Assembly (NCBI RefSeq): GCF_000299355.1
Contig: NC_018664.1
Coordinates: 1,596,380-1,660,379, forward strand
DNA length: 64,000 nucleotides
Direction of reading: 5' to 3'
DNA from: Gottschalkia acidurici 9a
GTDB lineage: Bacteria; Bacillota; Clostridia; Tissierellales; Gottschalkiaceae
The notes beneath the pieces were generated by a model. That model was not told the DNA's origin and searched no databases. It saw only the letters and a list, made by a program, of their open reading frames with translations. This document shows positions 16,690 through 25,559 of this stretch, in pieces; within the stretch, counting starts at the first letter, position 1; each line of letters opens with the position of its first letter. Made by a program: the position numbers and the translations under genes.

Positions 16690-17124
16690 TTATATGTTTT
16701 TTACAAAGCTTTCTGCATATTCAATAGCTTCTTCTAACGAATGCTCTTTATAGTTACCACATTGTATTTCATTTGCTGCTGGTATCTCTTTAGTCTCTAA
16801 TACTTTCTTTAAAGAATTTACTAGTGGTACTTTTATGTCATTCTCACTTTTATCTCCCCATGTAGTTAGATAAAATCCTGTTCTACATCCCATAGGTGAA
16901 AGATCTATTATATCTTCTCCTAATGCTTCTTCTCTTAAATATACTGCTAATAGATGCTCTAGTGTATGTATTCCTGACATATTCATACCACCTTTGTTTG
17001 GTTGAATGAATCTTAAATCAAACTTTGATACTACATCACCTTTTGGTCCATTATAGAGTGCAGCTTTTCTTATATAAGGTGCTACTACTTTAGTATGATC
17101 TAATTCAAAACTTTCTACTTTCAT
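16690..17124 (-). CDS. luxS: S-ribosylhomocysteine lyase LuxS
   Basis: 144 residues, slightly short but complete. It converts S-ribosylhomocysteine to homocysteine and DPD, the precursor of AI-2. Metal ligands His53 and His57 (HTLEHLLA) and Cys122 (IQCGNYKEH) and catalytic Cys80 (SPMGCRTGFY) are present. ATG follows GGGGAGAAT. It has its own promoter upstream and converges with mtnN. Confidence 0.96.
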   Translation of the reverse strand: MKVESFELDHTKVVAPYIRKAALYNGPKGDVVSKFDLRFIQPNKGGMNMSGIHTLEHLLAVYLREEALGEDIIDLSPMGCRTGFYLTTWGDKSENDIKVPLVNSLKKVLETKEIPAANEIQCGNYKEHSLEEAIEYAESFVKNI

Positions 17125-17179
17125 TTTAAATTCTCCCCTTATTTATTATTTTAATATACTTAGTCTATATCTATTTAAT

Positions 17180-17208
17180 ATACTAAACTATTTGCATTTT
17201 TTGTACAA
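17180..17208 (-). promoter_or_regulatory. luxS promoter
   Basis: Minus strand TTGTAC (17203-17208), 17 bases, TAGTAT (17180-17185), about 55 bases before the luxS start. Confidence 0.5.
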
Positions 17209-17251
17209 GATATATTTACTAATTTATTAGTAGATACTATCATCTATACCT

Positions 17252-18472
17252 CTACCTTACTTCTTTAAGGGTATTATTTAATTCATTGTTTATATCTTTA
17301 ATTCTATTTACGTCACTCAATGTATTATTGTTGTTTAAATTATACTTGTCTTTAACCTTAAGAATCCTATATACACTCTCATTAACCCTTTCCTCAGATA
17401 TATTTCCATCATGTACAGCTTTCCTTAAATTGTCTACAACTTTTACCACTGTTTCATATCCATGTCCAATTAGTACTATATCACTACCTGATTGTATAGA
17501 CTTTATCGATGCATCTTCGATACTATAGTTTTCCACTATAGCTCCCATTACCATATCATCAGTTATAACTACCCCTTTAAATCCTAGATCTCCTCTAAGT
17601 ATATCACTAATTATAGTTTTAGACATTGTCGCTGGATTTTCACTATCTACTTTAGTTAATAATATATGTCCTACCATTAACATATCTATATTATTTTCTA
17701 TAGCTCTCTTGAAAGGAACTAATTCAAAATTATTAAGCCTCTCATAGTCATGATCAATCTTAGGTAGACCTACATGTGAATCTACCACTGTATCTCCATG
17801 CCCCGGAAAATGCTTAACTACTGGTATTATATTTTGAGAATTTATCCCCTTTATAACTTCTGTACTTATATTACTCACTACGTTTTCATCCTTCCCAAAA
17901 GCTCTATCACCAATTACAGTATTTTTAGCATTACTATATATGTCTAGGACAGGAGCAAAATCTAAGTTAAGTCCTAAATAGCTTACTTGTTTTCCTAGAA
18001 TACTCCCTATCTTAAAAGCAAAGTCTTTATCATTAGTACTACCAATCTCTCTACCTGTCGGAGTAACTATAAACTCTTCAGGAATTCTAGAAACCTTTCC
18101 TCCCTCTTGATCAATACCTAAAAACAAAGGAACCGGATTTTTAGAATTTTCATTTTTTAGAGAATTCATAAGCTTTATAGTCTGTTCCGAATCTACTATA
18201 TTTCTTTTAAATAGTATTATACCTCCTACCTTATACTTATTTATTAATTCTTTTGATTTTTCACTTATCACTGTGTCATCAATACCTACAAAAATTAATT
18301 GTCCTATTTTTTCTTCAAGAGTCATTTTCTTAATCGATTCTTCTATTGGATCAACTTTTTTAGATTCTACTTTATTTTTAGGTTCCATAGAATCACCATT
18401 ATTTTTGTAATTGCAACCTGAAGCCAAAACTAGTATAAATAATAATGTAATAAATATTTTTCTTCTAATCAT
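17252..18472 (-). CDS. Lipoprotein beta-N-acetylglucosaminidase, GH3 (NagZ type)
   Basis: 406 residues. A lipobox LASGC (Cys20) predicts a membrane-anchored lipoprotein. The GH3 domain has GQLIFVGI, IDQEGGKVSRI, the KHFPGHGDT loop with its catalytic histidine, DSHVGLP, and the nucleophile Asp in VVITDDMVMGAI. Such enzymes remove GlcNAc from cell-wall muropeptides; in Gram-positives they are exported, as here. ATG follows GGGAGGAC. No neighbouring muropeptide-uptake gene is seen. Confidence 0.92.
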   Translation of the reverse strand: MIRRKIFITLLFILVLASGCNYKNNGDSMEPKNKVESKKVDPIEESIKKMTLEEKIGQLIFVGIDDTVISEKSKELINKYKVGGIILFKRNIVDSEQTIKLMNSLKNENSKNPVPLFLGIDQEGGKVSRIPEEFIVTPTGREIGSTNDKDFAFKIGSILGKQVSYLGLNLDFAPVLDIYSNAKNTVIGDRAFGKDENVVSNISTEVIKGINSQNIIPVVKHFPGHGDTVVDSHVGLPKIDHDYERLNNFELVPFKRAIENNIDMLMVGHILLTKVDSENPATMSKTIISDILRGDLGFKGVVITDDMVMGAIVENYSIEDASIKSIQSGSDIVLIGHGYETVVKVVDNLRKAVHDGNISEERVNESVYRILKVKDKYNLNNNNTLSDVNRIKDINNELNNTLKEVR

Positions 18473-18623
18473 TCACATGTCCTCCCACATATAGAGTTTC
18501 TTTAACTATCTTGACTAATAATTTTGCTCAAATATAGGCATAAATATACTATTAAGTTTCCCTTTATCCTATATAAGTTGTATAATTATATCATAATAGA
18601 ATTTTGCTAAAAAGGAGAGAAAT

Positions 18624-19772
18624 ATGACAATTTCATTCGAAAAATTAAGTTTAAGTCAAAATTTAATAAATGGATTAAAAAAAGAAAGAATTAGTAAACC
18701 TACAGGTATTCAATCTAGAGCAATTCCTGTATCTTTAGATAAAAAGGATATAATTGCTCAGTCTGAAACTGGAAGTGGAAAAACTCTTGCTTATTTACTT
18801 CCTATCTTTGAAAAATTAGATACAACTAAGAAAGAAACACAATGCATAATACTAGTACCAACTCATGAACTAGCTATTCAAATAAACAATCAAATAAAAA
18901 CTTTATCAAGTAACTCTCAAATGTCAGTTACTTCTACTGCTATAATTGGTACAGCTAATATAAAAAGACAAATAGAAAGTTTAAAAGAAAAGCCACATAT
19001 TATTGTAGGATCTACCGGTAGAATATTGGAGTTGATAAAAAATAGAAAAATAGGTGCACATAATGTACGAACATTGGTACTAGATGAAGGTGATAGACTA
19101 CTGGATGAAAAGAATGTTGACGGTGTAAGAAATGTTATAAAAACTATGCAGAAAAAACAGCTACAGATTATGCTATTTTCAGCAACTGTGAATGAACATG
19201 CTGTAAATATGGCAAAATCTTTAATGAAAGATCCAGAGATATTAATAGTTAAAGAGAAAACTATAGTCAATCCTGATATAGACCATATTTATATCACATG
19301 TGATCAAAGAGATAAAATTGTAATTCTAAGAAAATTAGTAGCGTCCATAAAACCTAAGAGAGCTATAGTTTTTATAAATAAAAGTGAAGAAATCGAAATT
19401 ACTACTTTAAAACTTAGATATCATCACCTTAAAGCATATGGACTATATGGAGAATCTTCAAAGGAAGATCGTAAGAAAGCTATGGATATGTTTAGAAGTG
19501 GAAAAATACAATTACTGGTTGCTTCTGATTTAGCAGCTAGAGGACTAGATATAAAAGATGTTACTCATATATTCAATCTAGACTTGCCTCCAACATCGAA
19601 AGAATATGTTCATAGAGTAGGTAGAACTGCTAGAGCAGGTAAAAGTGGTACTGCGGTATCTATAATTACAAAAAAAGATATACCTATAATTAAGCGCTAT
19701 GAAAGAGATTTAAATATAAAATTAAATCATAAGATAATATCCAAAGGTAAGTTATTAGACACTTCATATTAA
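18624..19772 (+). CDS. DEAD-box-type RNA helicase with DEGD motif
   Basis: 382 residues, a bare two-domain helicase core without a C-terminal extension. The Q motif region and Walker A SETGSGKT (Lys53) are normal. Motif II is DEGD (154-157) instead of DEAD, and motif Ib is STGR instead of TPGR. SAT (186-188), ASDLAARGLDI and HRVGRTARAG are normal. It belongs to the bacterial cold-shock/ribosome helicase group, but the exact orthologue is uncertain. ATG follows AAAGGAGAG. Confidence 0.88.
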   Translation: MTISFEKLSLSQNLINGLKKERISKPTGIQSRAIPVSLDKKDIIAQSETGSGKTLAYLLPIFEKLDTTKKETQCIILVPTHELAIQINNQIKTLSSNSQMSVTSTAIIGTANIKRQIESLKEKPHIIVGSTGRILELIKNRKIGAHNVRTLVLDEGDRLLDEKNVDGVRNVIKTMQKKQLQIMLFSATVNEHAVNMAKSLMKDPEILIVKEKTIVNPDIDHIYITCDQRDKIVILRKLVASIKPKRAIVFINKSEEIEITTLKLRYHHLKAYGLYGESSKEDRKKAMDMFRSGKIQLLVASDLAARGLDIKDVTHIFNLDLPPTSKEYVHRVGRTARAGKSGTAVSIITKKDIPIIKRYERDLNIKLNHKIISKGKLLDTSY

Positions 19773-19796
19773 AATCAACTAGGATTGTTCTTTTTT

Positions 19797-19847
19797 AAAA
19801 ATCACTATAAACATTATTAGTATATATATAATGTCTATAGTGATTTT
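19797..19847. terminator. Bidirectional terminator between the helicase and aminotransferase genes
   Basis: AAAATCACTATA pairs with TATAGTGATTTT, with an inner ATTAT/ATAAT stem; A and T runs on both sides suit both convergent genes. Confidence 0.7.
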
Positions 19848-19857
19848 GTTTGTAGTT

Positions 19858-21048
19858 CTATTTAAGTACCTCTTCTATTCTATCTAGCCCTCTTTTTATA
19901 TTATCCATAGAAGTTGCATAAGATAATCTAACGTAATTATCATCTCCAAATGCTATTCCTGGAACTACAGCTACTTTTGCCTCTTCTAATAGTAAGCTAG
20001 TAAAGTCTAAAGAGTCTTTGATGTCTCTTCCTTTTATAGTTTTTCCTTTAACCTGAGATATGTTTGCCATAACATAAAATGCCCCTTTAGGCTTTATGCA
20101 AGATAGATAATTTATAGAGTTTATCTTGTCTACCATATAGTTTCTTCTTGATTCAAAATGTTTTATCATTTCAGATATTATCGACTGATCTCCTGCCAAA
20201 CCTTCCACACTTGCGTATTGAGATATAGAAGTAGGATTAGAAGTAGTATGACTTTGTAAATTAGTCATAACTTTTATTATTTCCTCGTGTGCTGCAGCAT
20301 ATCCTATTCTCCATCCTGTCATAGCATAAGCTTTAGACATACCATTTATAACTATAGTTAAATTCTTTATGTCTTCATTTAAAGATGCTATACTAACATG
20401 TTTTTCATTATCGTACACTAACTTCTCATATATTTCATCTGATATTATGAATATATTATGTTTTATAGCTATTTTAGCTATTTCTTGTAATTCAGCTTCA
20501 CTATATACTGTTCCTGTTGGATTACTTGGACTATTTAATATTATAACTTTAGTGTTCTTAGTTATAACCTTCTCTAAATATTCAGGAGTATATTTAAATC
20601 CATTTTCTTCTTTAGTTTCTACTAAAACTGGTACTGCATCGCATATCGTTACAAACTCAGGATAACTCACCCAGTATGGAACAGGGATTATTACTTCATC
20701 CCCAGGATTAAGAATAGCATAAAGTGCGTTAAATATAGAGTGTTTACCACCACTCGATACCAATATATTAGATGGTTTATAGTCTAAGTCATTTTCTCTC
20801 TTTAGTTTATCACATATATTTGTCTTAAGCTCTGGTATTCCTGATGTTGCTGTATATCTAGTCTTTCCTTCTTTAATAGCTTTAATGCCAGCCTCTTGTA
20901 TATTTACAGGAGTATCAAAGTCAGGTTCTCCTGCACCAAATCCTATTATGTCTATACCACTATTTCTCATTTCTTGTGCTTTAGCTGTTATTTCTAATGT
21001 AAGTGAAGGAGAAATGCTTAGAGCTTTTTTAGATAAGTTAAATTTCAT
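19858..21048 (-). CDS. Pyridoxal phosphate aspartate/aromatic aminotransferase (class I)
   Basis: 396 residues. Motifs: GAGEPDFDTP, the NPTGT loop (ILNSPSNPTGT), SDEIYEKLVY, Schiff-base Lys239 in NGMSKAYAMTGW with Arg247, and a C-terminal substrate arginine in VRLSYATS. Typical of subgroup I-gamma aspartate aminotransferases. ATG 21048 has GGAGG eight bases upstream; the ORF-initial ATG five codons earlier overlaps that site. padR lies directly upstream in the same orientation. Confidence 0.92.
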   Translation of the reverse strand: MKFNLSKKALSISPSLTLEITAKAQEMRNSGIDIIGFGAGEPDFDTPVNIQEAGIKAIKEGKTRYTATSGIPELKTNICDKLKRENDLDYKPSNILVSSGGKHSIFNALYAILNPGDEVIIPVPYWVSYPEFVTICDAVPVLVETKEENGFKYTPEYLEKVITKNTKVIILNSPSNPTGTVYSEAELQEIAKIAIKHNIFIISDEIYEKLVYDNEKHVSIASLNEDIKNLTIVINGMSKAYAMTGWRIGYAAAHEEIIKVMTNLQSHTTSNPTSISQYASVEGLAGDQSIISEMIKHFESRRNYMVDKINSINYLSCIKPKGAFYVMANISQVKGKTIKGRDIKDSLDFTSLLLEEAKVAVVPGIAFGDDNYVRLSYATSMDNIKRGLDRIEEVLK

Positions 21049-21065
21049 TATATGAGCCTCCATTC

Positions 21066-21449
21066 TTAGATTTTAATTTTATAGATATCTGATAACGTAT
21101 TTTTTATAATAGTCATAGAATCTTCAAAGTTAGCTTTATTCATTAATTTTATTTTTTTATAATGTTCATATCCACTATCTGTTATTCTATAGTATCTTAT
21201 AGACCTTTTATCTGGTTCTTGCCACCATCCCAAAATATGTCCTTCTGACTCTAAATCTCTCAATAGAGGATATATCATGCCCGGACTAGGTTCCCATTTA
21301 TTCTGTAACCTTATTTTTATCTCTTCTATTATTTCATTTCCATAATAGCTTTTTTCGGTTAATAAGTGAAGTATATATAATTTAACAAAAGAGGTCGTAC
21401 TTAATTTAGTGGGAAACTGTCTACTTCTTTCATTCTTATAATTCGTCAT
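21066..21449 (-). CDS. PadR-family transcriptional regulator
   Basis: 127 residues. N-terminal winged helix with the PadR signature LYILHLLTEKSYYGNEI and SPGMIYPLLRDLESEGHI, then a short C-terminal helix for dimerisation. ATG follows AAGAGGTGATA. It ends 17 bases before the aminotransferase start and begins 31 bases after the PHP gene, so the three are probably one operon; what it regulates or senses is unknown. Confidence 0.85.
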   Translation of the reverse strand: MTNYKNERSRQFPTKLSTTSFVKLYILHLLTEKSYYGNEIIEEIKIRLQNKWEPSPGMIYPLLRDLESEGHILGWWQEPDKRSIRYYRITDSGYEHYKKIKLMNKANFEDSMTIIKNTLSDIYKIKI

Positions 21450-21480
21450 ATTATCACCTCTTTTTTATTCATATAATATT

Positions 21481-22317
21481 CTATAGCATTTTCTTATAAA
21501 AGTCAGCTTTTTGTTTTAGTAATTTTACTGATTTTAAGTTTATATAAAAATCTCCAAGAATAGGCTCTTCATTTTCTAAGTACCCATGGCAATCAGATCC
21601 CGCTGTTTCAATTAGGTTGAACTTTTTTGCTAATTCTCTTAATTTCTCTGTCTGCTCTAAAGTGTGTTTTGAGTGTATTACCTCCATTCCATCAATATTT
21701 TGTTGCAAAACATAGTCTAGTACCAACTTATTCTTCATTAGTCCTGGGTGTGCAACTATAGAAGCTCCCCCTATAGAGTGTATGAGATCTATAGCGTCTT
21801 CTATAGAGACTTTATATCTTTCGACATATGCTGGTTTTCCTTTTCCTAAATAAATATCAAATGCACCTTTTACAGTATCAACAATCCCTTTTTCTATAAG
21901 AACTCTAGCTATATGGGGTCTTCCCATAGTACCATTTTTTGATGCCTTTTTAACTTCTTCTAGAGTAATATCTATATCTAGTTTATTTAATTTTTCTATA
22001 ATACTAGCATTACGATTTTCTCTAGCATCTTTTAAAGTTTTAGTAAACGTATTTAGTTTATTAGACTTATAATCTATAAAATATCCAAGTATATGCACTT
22101 CTTCATTTTGATATGTGCAACTTAACTCTATTCCAGGAACTACACATATACTATGTTCTTTCCCTTCTTCTATAGCCCTATCTATTCCATCTACAGTATC
22201 ATGGTCTGTGATTGCGATAGTATGTAGTCCCTTTCTATACGCCCACTCAACAACCTCTTCCGGTGTAAGTATTCCATCTGAAGAAGTCGTATGTATATGT
22301 AAATCTGCTTTATCCAT
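21481..22317 (-). CDS. PHP-domain phosphoesterase (RNase AM/YciV-like)
   Basis: 278 residues from ATG 22317. PHP metal-binding motifs are intact: DLHIHTTSSDG at the N-terminus, TDHDTVDG, GIELSC, GRPHIARVL, VAHPG and the C-terminal SDCHG. This group includes 5'-3' exoribonuclease/3',5'-nucleotide phosphatase YciV. The start is a puzzle: the MDKADLHIH start is where homologues begin but lacks a ribosome site, whereas AAAGGAGGTGAAC lies 60 bases upstream in front of an inverted repeat. An in-frame GTG at 22374 is part of that site. Confidence 0.85.
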   Translation of the reverse strand: MDKADLHIHTTSSDGILTPEEVVEWAYRKGLHTIAITDHDTVDGIDRAIEEGKEHSICVVPGIELSCTYQNEEVHILGYFIDYKSNKLNTFTKTLKDARENRNASIIEKLNKLDIDITLEEVKKASKNGTMGRPHIARVLIEKGIVDTVKGAFDIYLGKGKPAYVERYKVSIEDAIDLIHSIGGASIVAHPGLMKNKLVLDYVLQQNIDGMEVIHSKHTLEQTEKLRELAKKFNLIETAGSDCHGYLENEEPILGDFYINLKSVKLLKQKADFYKKML

Positions 22318-22374
22318 ACTTTTATCTTTAATGAGAGAGTGTCTAACAAGTACCAAACTCTCACTAAAGTTCAC

Positions 22375-23258
22375 CTCCTTTCATTTTGTACAACTTTATA
22401 TGTATACCACATTAAACTTTAAAATCTATTATTAATATTATAATTATTGAATATAGTATTTATTTTTCATAATAGAGGGTTGCTATTAGCTCAATTCAGT
22501 TTTATGTTCCTGTCACCATTCATTAAAAGACTTTTCTCTATCTCCTTCTTGATAATTAAACTCATTCATTCACCCTCTAATAAATCATATTTAGTCTTTT
22601 GGTTATTCCTAGACAAGAATCTGTATTATTTAAATTAGACTTCATAAAAATCTTATTTTAAAAGCATTATCCTATATTATTTAACTATTTTTCATTTTAT
22701 CCAACTATTCTCTTAATTTCTTGTTTTCATCTTTAAGTTCTTCCATTTCAACTATATGAATAATTAATTTATTCATATAGTTACTTTATTTTATCATCTT
22801 TAACTTTTTATGCAACAACTATATATTAGGAACATCTTTTTAATTACTATTAAATTCAATAGCAACTTTTTAAAAATATCACGATTATATTATATACTCC
22901 TGCTTCCCCGGCTACAATTTCAAAGTTAATTCTCTTAGCCTTAGAGTATTTTAATTTATCGTCTTAGATTTTATATTCTCTAATACACCGATTTCTTTAT
23001 ATACATATAGATAAGGTATATCCTAAGTTTTAAGCTCCGATGCTTCACTAATCTTCACACTTATGAGATACATTATTTTGAGAATTATTTTATCTCCAAG
23101 TATGCAAAGCTTTTTAAAAATGTTTTAGCATAGCTATCTGATACTATTTAAAAATAGTTCTACTTATATTAGCTTTGAATATTGATTGTTTAGTTTCATT
23201 ATTATCTCTTGAGTGTGATGTAATAGGTTTTTAAACTTACTAATTATTTTAGCATAGT
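22375..23258. other. 880-base gene-free region between spoVS and the PHP gene
   Basis: No convincing gene. On the minus strand two tiny frames exist: 22705-22776 (23 residues; a coiled-coil-like MEELKDENKKLRE interrupted by TAG and then LDKMKNS) and 22491-22565 (24 residues, GAGGGTG upstream). Both could be remnants of small Spo0E-like or structural proteins, but the support is weak. The remainder is AT-rich without recognised elements. Confidence 0.4.
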
Positions 23259-23291
23259 AAAAAACCTGCCTTTAAATCGGCAGGTTTTTTT
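23259..23291 (-). terminator. Terminator of spoVS
   Basis: AAAAAACCTGCC/GGCAGGTTTTTTT hairpin with an 8-base loop; T runs on both strands, lying 25 bases past the spoVS stop. Confidence 0.85.
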
Positions 23292-23315
23292 ATAAGTGAT
23301 AGGATTTTCCTAAGA

Positions 23316-23576
23316 CTATCTAGGTTCAACAATTAATTTTATAGCAGTTCTCTCTTCCCCATCAATTTCAATATCTGTAAAAGCTGGTACGCAAATAAGG
23401 TCAACACCACTAGGAGCCACGAATCCTCTAGCAATAGCTACTGCTTTAACTGCTTGATTTAGAGCACCTGCACCTATTGCTTGTATTTCTGCATTGCCTC
23501 TTTCCCTTAATACCCCAGCCAATGCACCTGCAACAGAATTTGGATTTGACTTTGCTGATACTTTTAATATATCCAT
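23316..23576 (-). CDS. spoVS: Stage V sporulation protein S
   Basis: 86 residues, the full length of the family: MDILKVSAKSNPNSVAGALA at the N-terminus and GFVAPSGVDLICVPAF in the core. SpoVS is a small Alba-like protein needed for progression to spore coat and cortex stages in Bacillus. ATG follows AAAGGGGGC. It follows rny, as in Bacillus, but has its own terminator and a 200-base leader. It supports a spore-forming host. Confidence 0.96.
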   Translation of the reverse strand: MDILKVSAKSNPNSVAGALAGVLRERGNAEIQAIGAGALNQAVKAVAIARGFVAPSGVDLICVPAFTDIEIDGEERTAIKLIVEPR

Positions 23577-23731
23577 TATAAAAAAGCCCCCTTTAATAAA
23601 TTAGTAAATATAGTTGTAGTATTTTGTATGTAATACTATGTTATTAATATTCTTCATTTAGAAAAAAAAACCTCTTTTTTTTAAAATGTTTTTTAAATTT
23701 TTTACATTTTTCACATTTAAAATCCATATAT

Positions 23732-23766
23732 AAAAATAGAGAAGACAATATTAGTTTATCTTCTCT
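23732..23766 (-). terminator. Terminator of rny
   Basis: On the minus strand AGAGAAGA/TCTTCTCT arms are followed by ATTTTTATA, 14 bases beyond the rny stop. Confidence 0.7.
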
Positions 23767-23779
23767 ACTTGTATTCTAT

Positions 23780-25314
23780 TTATTTAGCATATTCAATGGC
23801 TCTAGTTTCTCTTATTACATTAACCTTTATTTGGCCAGGATATTCTAACTCATCTTCTATTCTTTTAACTATATCTCTAGCAGTATGAACAATTTGATCA
23901 TCATTTATTGAATCAGGTTTTACCATTATGCGAATTTCTCTACCCGCTTGTATAGCAAATGATCTTTCTATCCCCTCAAAAGAGCTCGCTATTTCCTCTA
24001 ATTTCTGCAATCTCTTAATATAAGTCTCTAAAGTCTCTCTTCTAGCACCTGGTCTAGCTGCTGATATGGCATCTGCAGCTTGTACTAATATTGCTTCTAC
24101 AGTTTCTGGCTCCACATCACCATGGTGAGCTTCTATAGCATGTAGGACTTCTTTTGATTCTTTATATCTTCTAGCTAAATCTACACCTATAGCCACATGA
24201 GGTCCTTCCACTTCATGATCCACGGCTTTCCCTAAATCATGCAGAAGACCAGCCCTCTTCGCTATCTTTACATCCGCACCTAACTCTGCTGCCATTAATC
24301 CAGCTAAGTGAGATACTTCCATAGAATGTTTCAATATATTTTGTCCATAACTTGTTCTAAACGTAAGTCTACCTATTAGTTTTACTATTTCCATATGGAG
24401 ACCATGAATATTCGTTTCAAATACAGCTTGTTCTCCTTGTTCTCTTATATAGTTATCTACTTCTTTTTTTGCTTTCTCTACCATTTCTTCTATTCTAGCA
24501 GGATGTATTCTACCATCTACTATTAATTTTTCTAGTGCTATTCTTGCAACTTCTCTTCTTATAGGATCAAAGCCAGAAAGTATAACGGCCTCTGGAGTAT
24601 CATCTATTATAAGATCTATTCCTGTTAGAGTCTCTAAGGTTCTAATATTTCTACCTTCTCTACCAATAATTCTTCCCTTCATCTCATCATTTGGTAGTGA
24701 AACAACAGAAACAGTAGTTTCAGCTACATGATCTGCAGAGCATTTTTGAATAGCATAAGCTATTATCTCCCTTGCTCTCTTTTCGCCATCTTCTTTAGCC
24801 TTGTTTTCCATATCTTTTATCATCATAGCAGATTCATGAGTTATTTCTTTTCTTATATCATCAAGTAATATTTCTTTCGCTTCATCAGAAGTCAAATTTG
24901 ATATTCTTTCTAATTCTTCAACTTGTTTAGAAAGTAAATCTTCAATTGAACTTTCCTTTTCTTCAACTTCTTTTATCTTTCTTGACAATAGTTCTTCCTT
25001 CTTTTCTATCGTTTCATTTTTCTTATCAATAGACTCCTCTTTATTAAGAAGTCTTCTCTCCTGCTTTTGAAGTTCATTTCTTCTGTCACGATTTTCTCTT
25101 TCAGCTTCATTTCTTAATCTGTGAATCTCTTCTTTAGCTTCAATAAGCTTTTCTTTTTTATAGTTTCAGTTTCCTTTTTAGCATCATCAATAATTTTAAT
25201 AGCTAAATCTTCTGCAGTTCCAATTTTTCTTTCAGCAATTGATTTCCTTATTATAAATCCGATTAAAACTCCGATTGCAGTCCCTATTACTGCTCCAATG
25301 ATAATGTTCTGAAT
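23780..25314 (-). pseudogene. rny: Ribonuclease Y, apparent one-base frameshift near the 5' end
   Basis: RNase Y is the membrane-bound endonuclease that starts mRNA decay in Firmicutes. The intact part, from about 25000 down, has the KH domain ([13 protein letters not shown]) and the HD domain ([24 protein letters not shown]). The N-terminal membrane helix (IIIGAVIGTAIGVLIGFII) and coiled coil are read in another frame. The shift is at A6 (plus-strand T 25154-25159); a seventh A would join them as [13 protein letters not shown]. The zero-frame heptamer there is A_AAA_AAG, a -1 slippery site. No ATG/GTG/TTG fits the start; GGGGAGGTG precedes ATC (25317) and ATT (25314), so a rare start codon is likely. 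Confidence 0.85.
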
Positions 25315-25502
25315 GATAACGCACCTCCCCTTATTAAGTTTTCAAATTTCGTTTTCATTTTCGATTTTCAATATTTTTTCAAATTTACATAATATAAGAT
25401 AAAAAGACAATAAGTATTCACCTATTTATTTCCACCCGTTTTCATTGTATTACTTTTTAATTTATATGTCAAGCTATTTTAAGTTCCACTAGCCTTTTAT
25501 AA

Positions 25503-25548
25503 ATAAAAAGAGCAATCTTCTTTTATTCTCTAATAAAGGAAGATTGCC
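25503..25548 (-). terminator. Terminator of recA
   Basis: GCAATCTTC/GAAGATTGC outer stem with an inner CTTTATT/AATAAAAG stem, followed on the minus strand by CTCTTTTTATTT. Confidence 0.85.
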
Positions 25549-25559
25549 ATTTTTATTAT

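Noticed and set aside
22491-22565. 24-residue frame in the spoVS-PHP gap as a real gene
   Set aside because: It has a plausible ribosome site but no recognisable features or conserved context.
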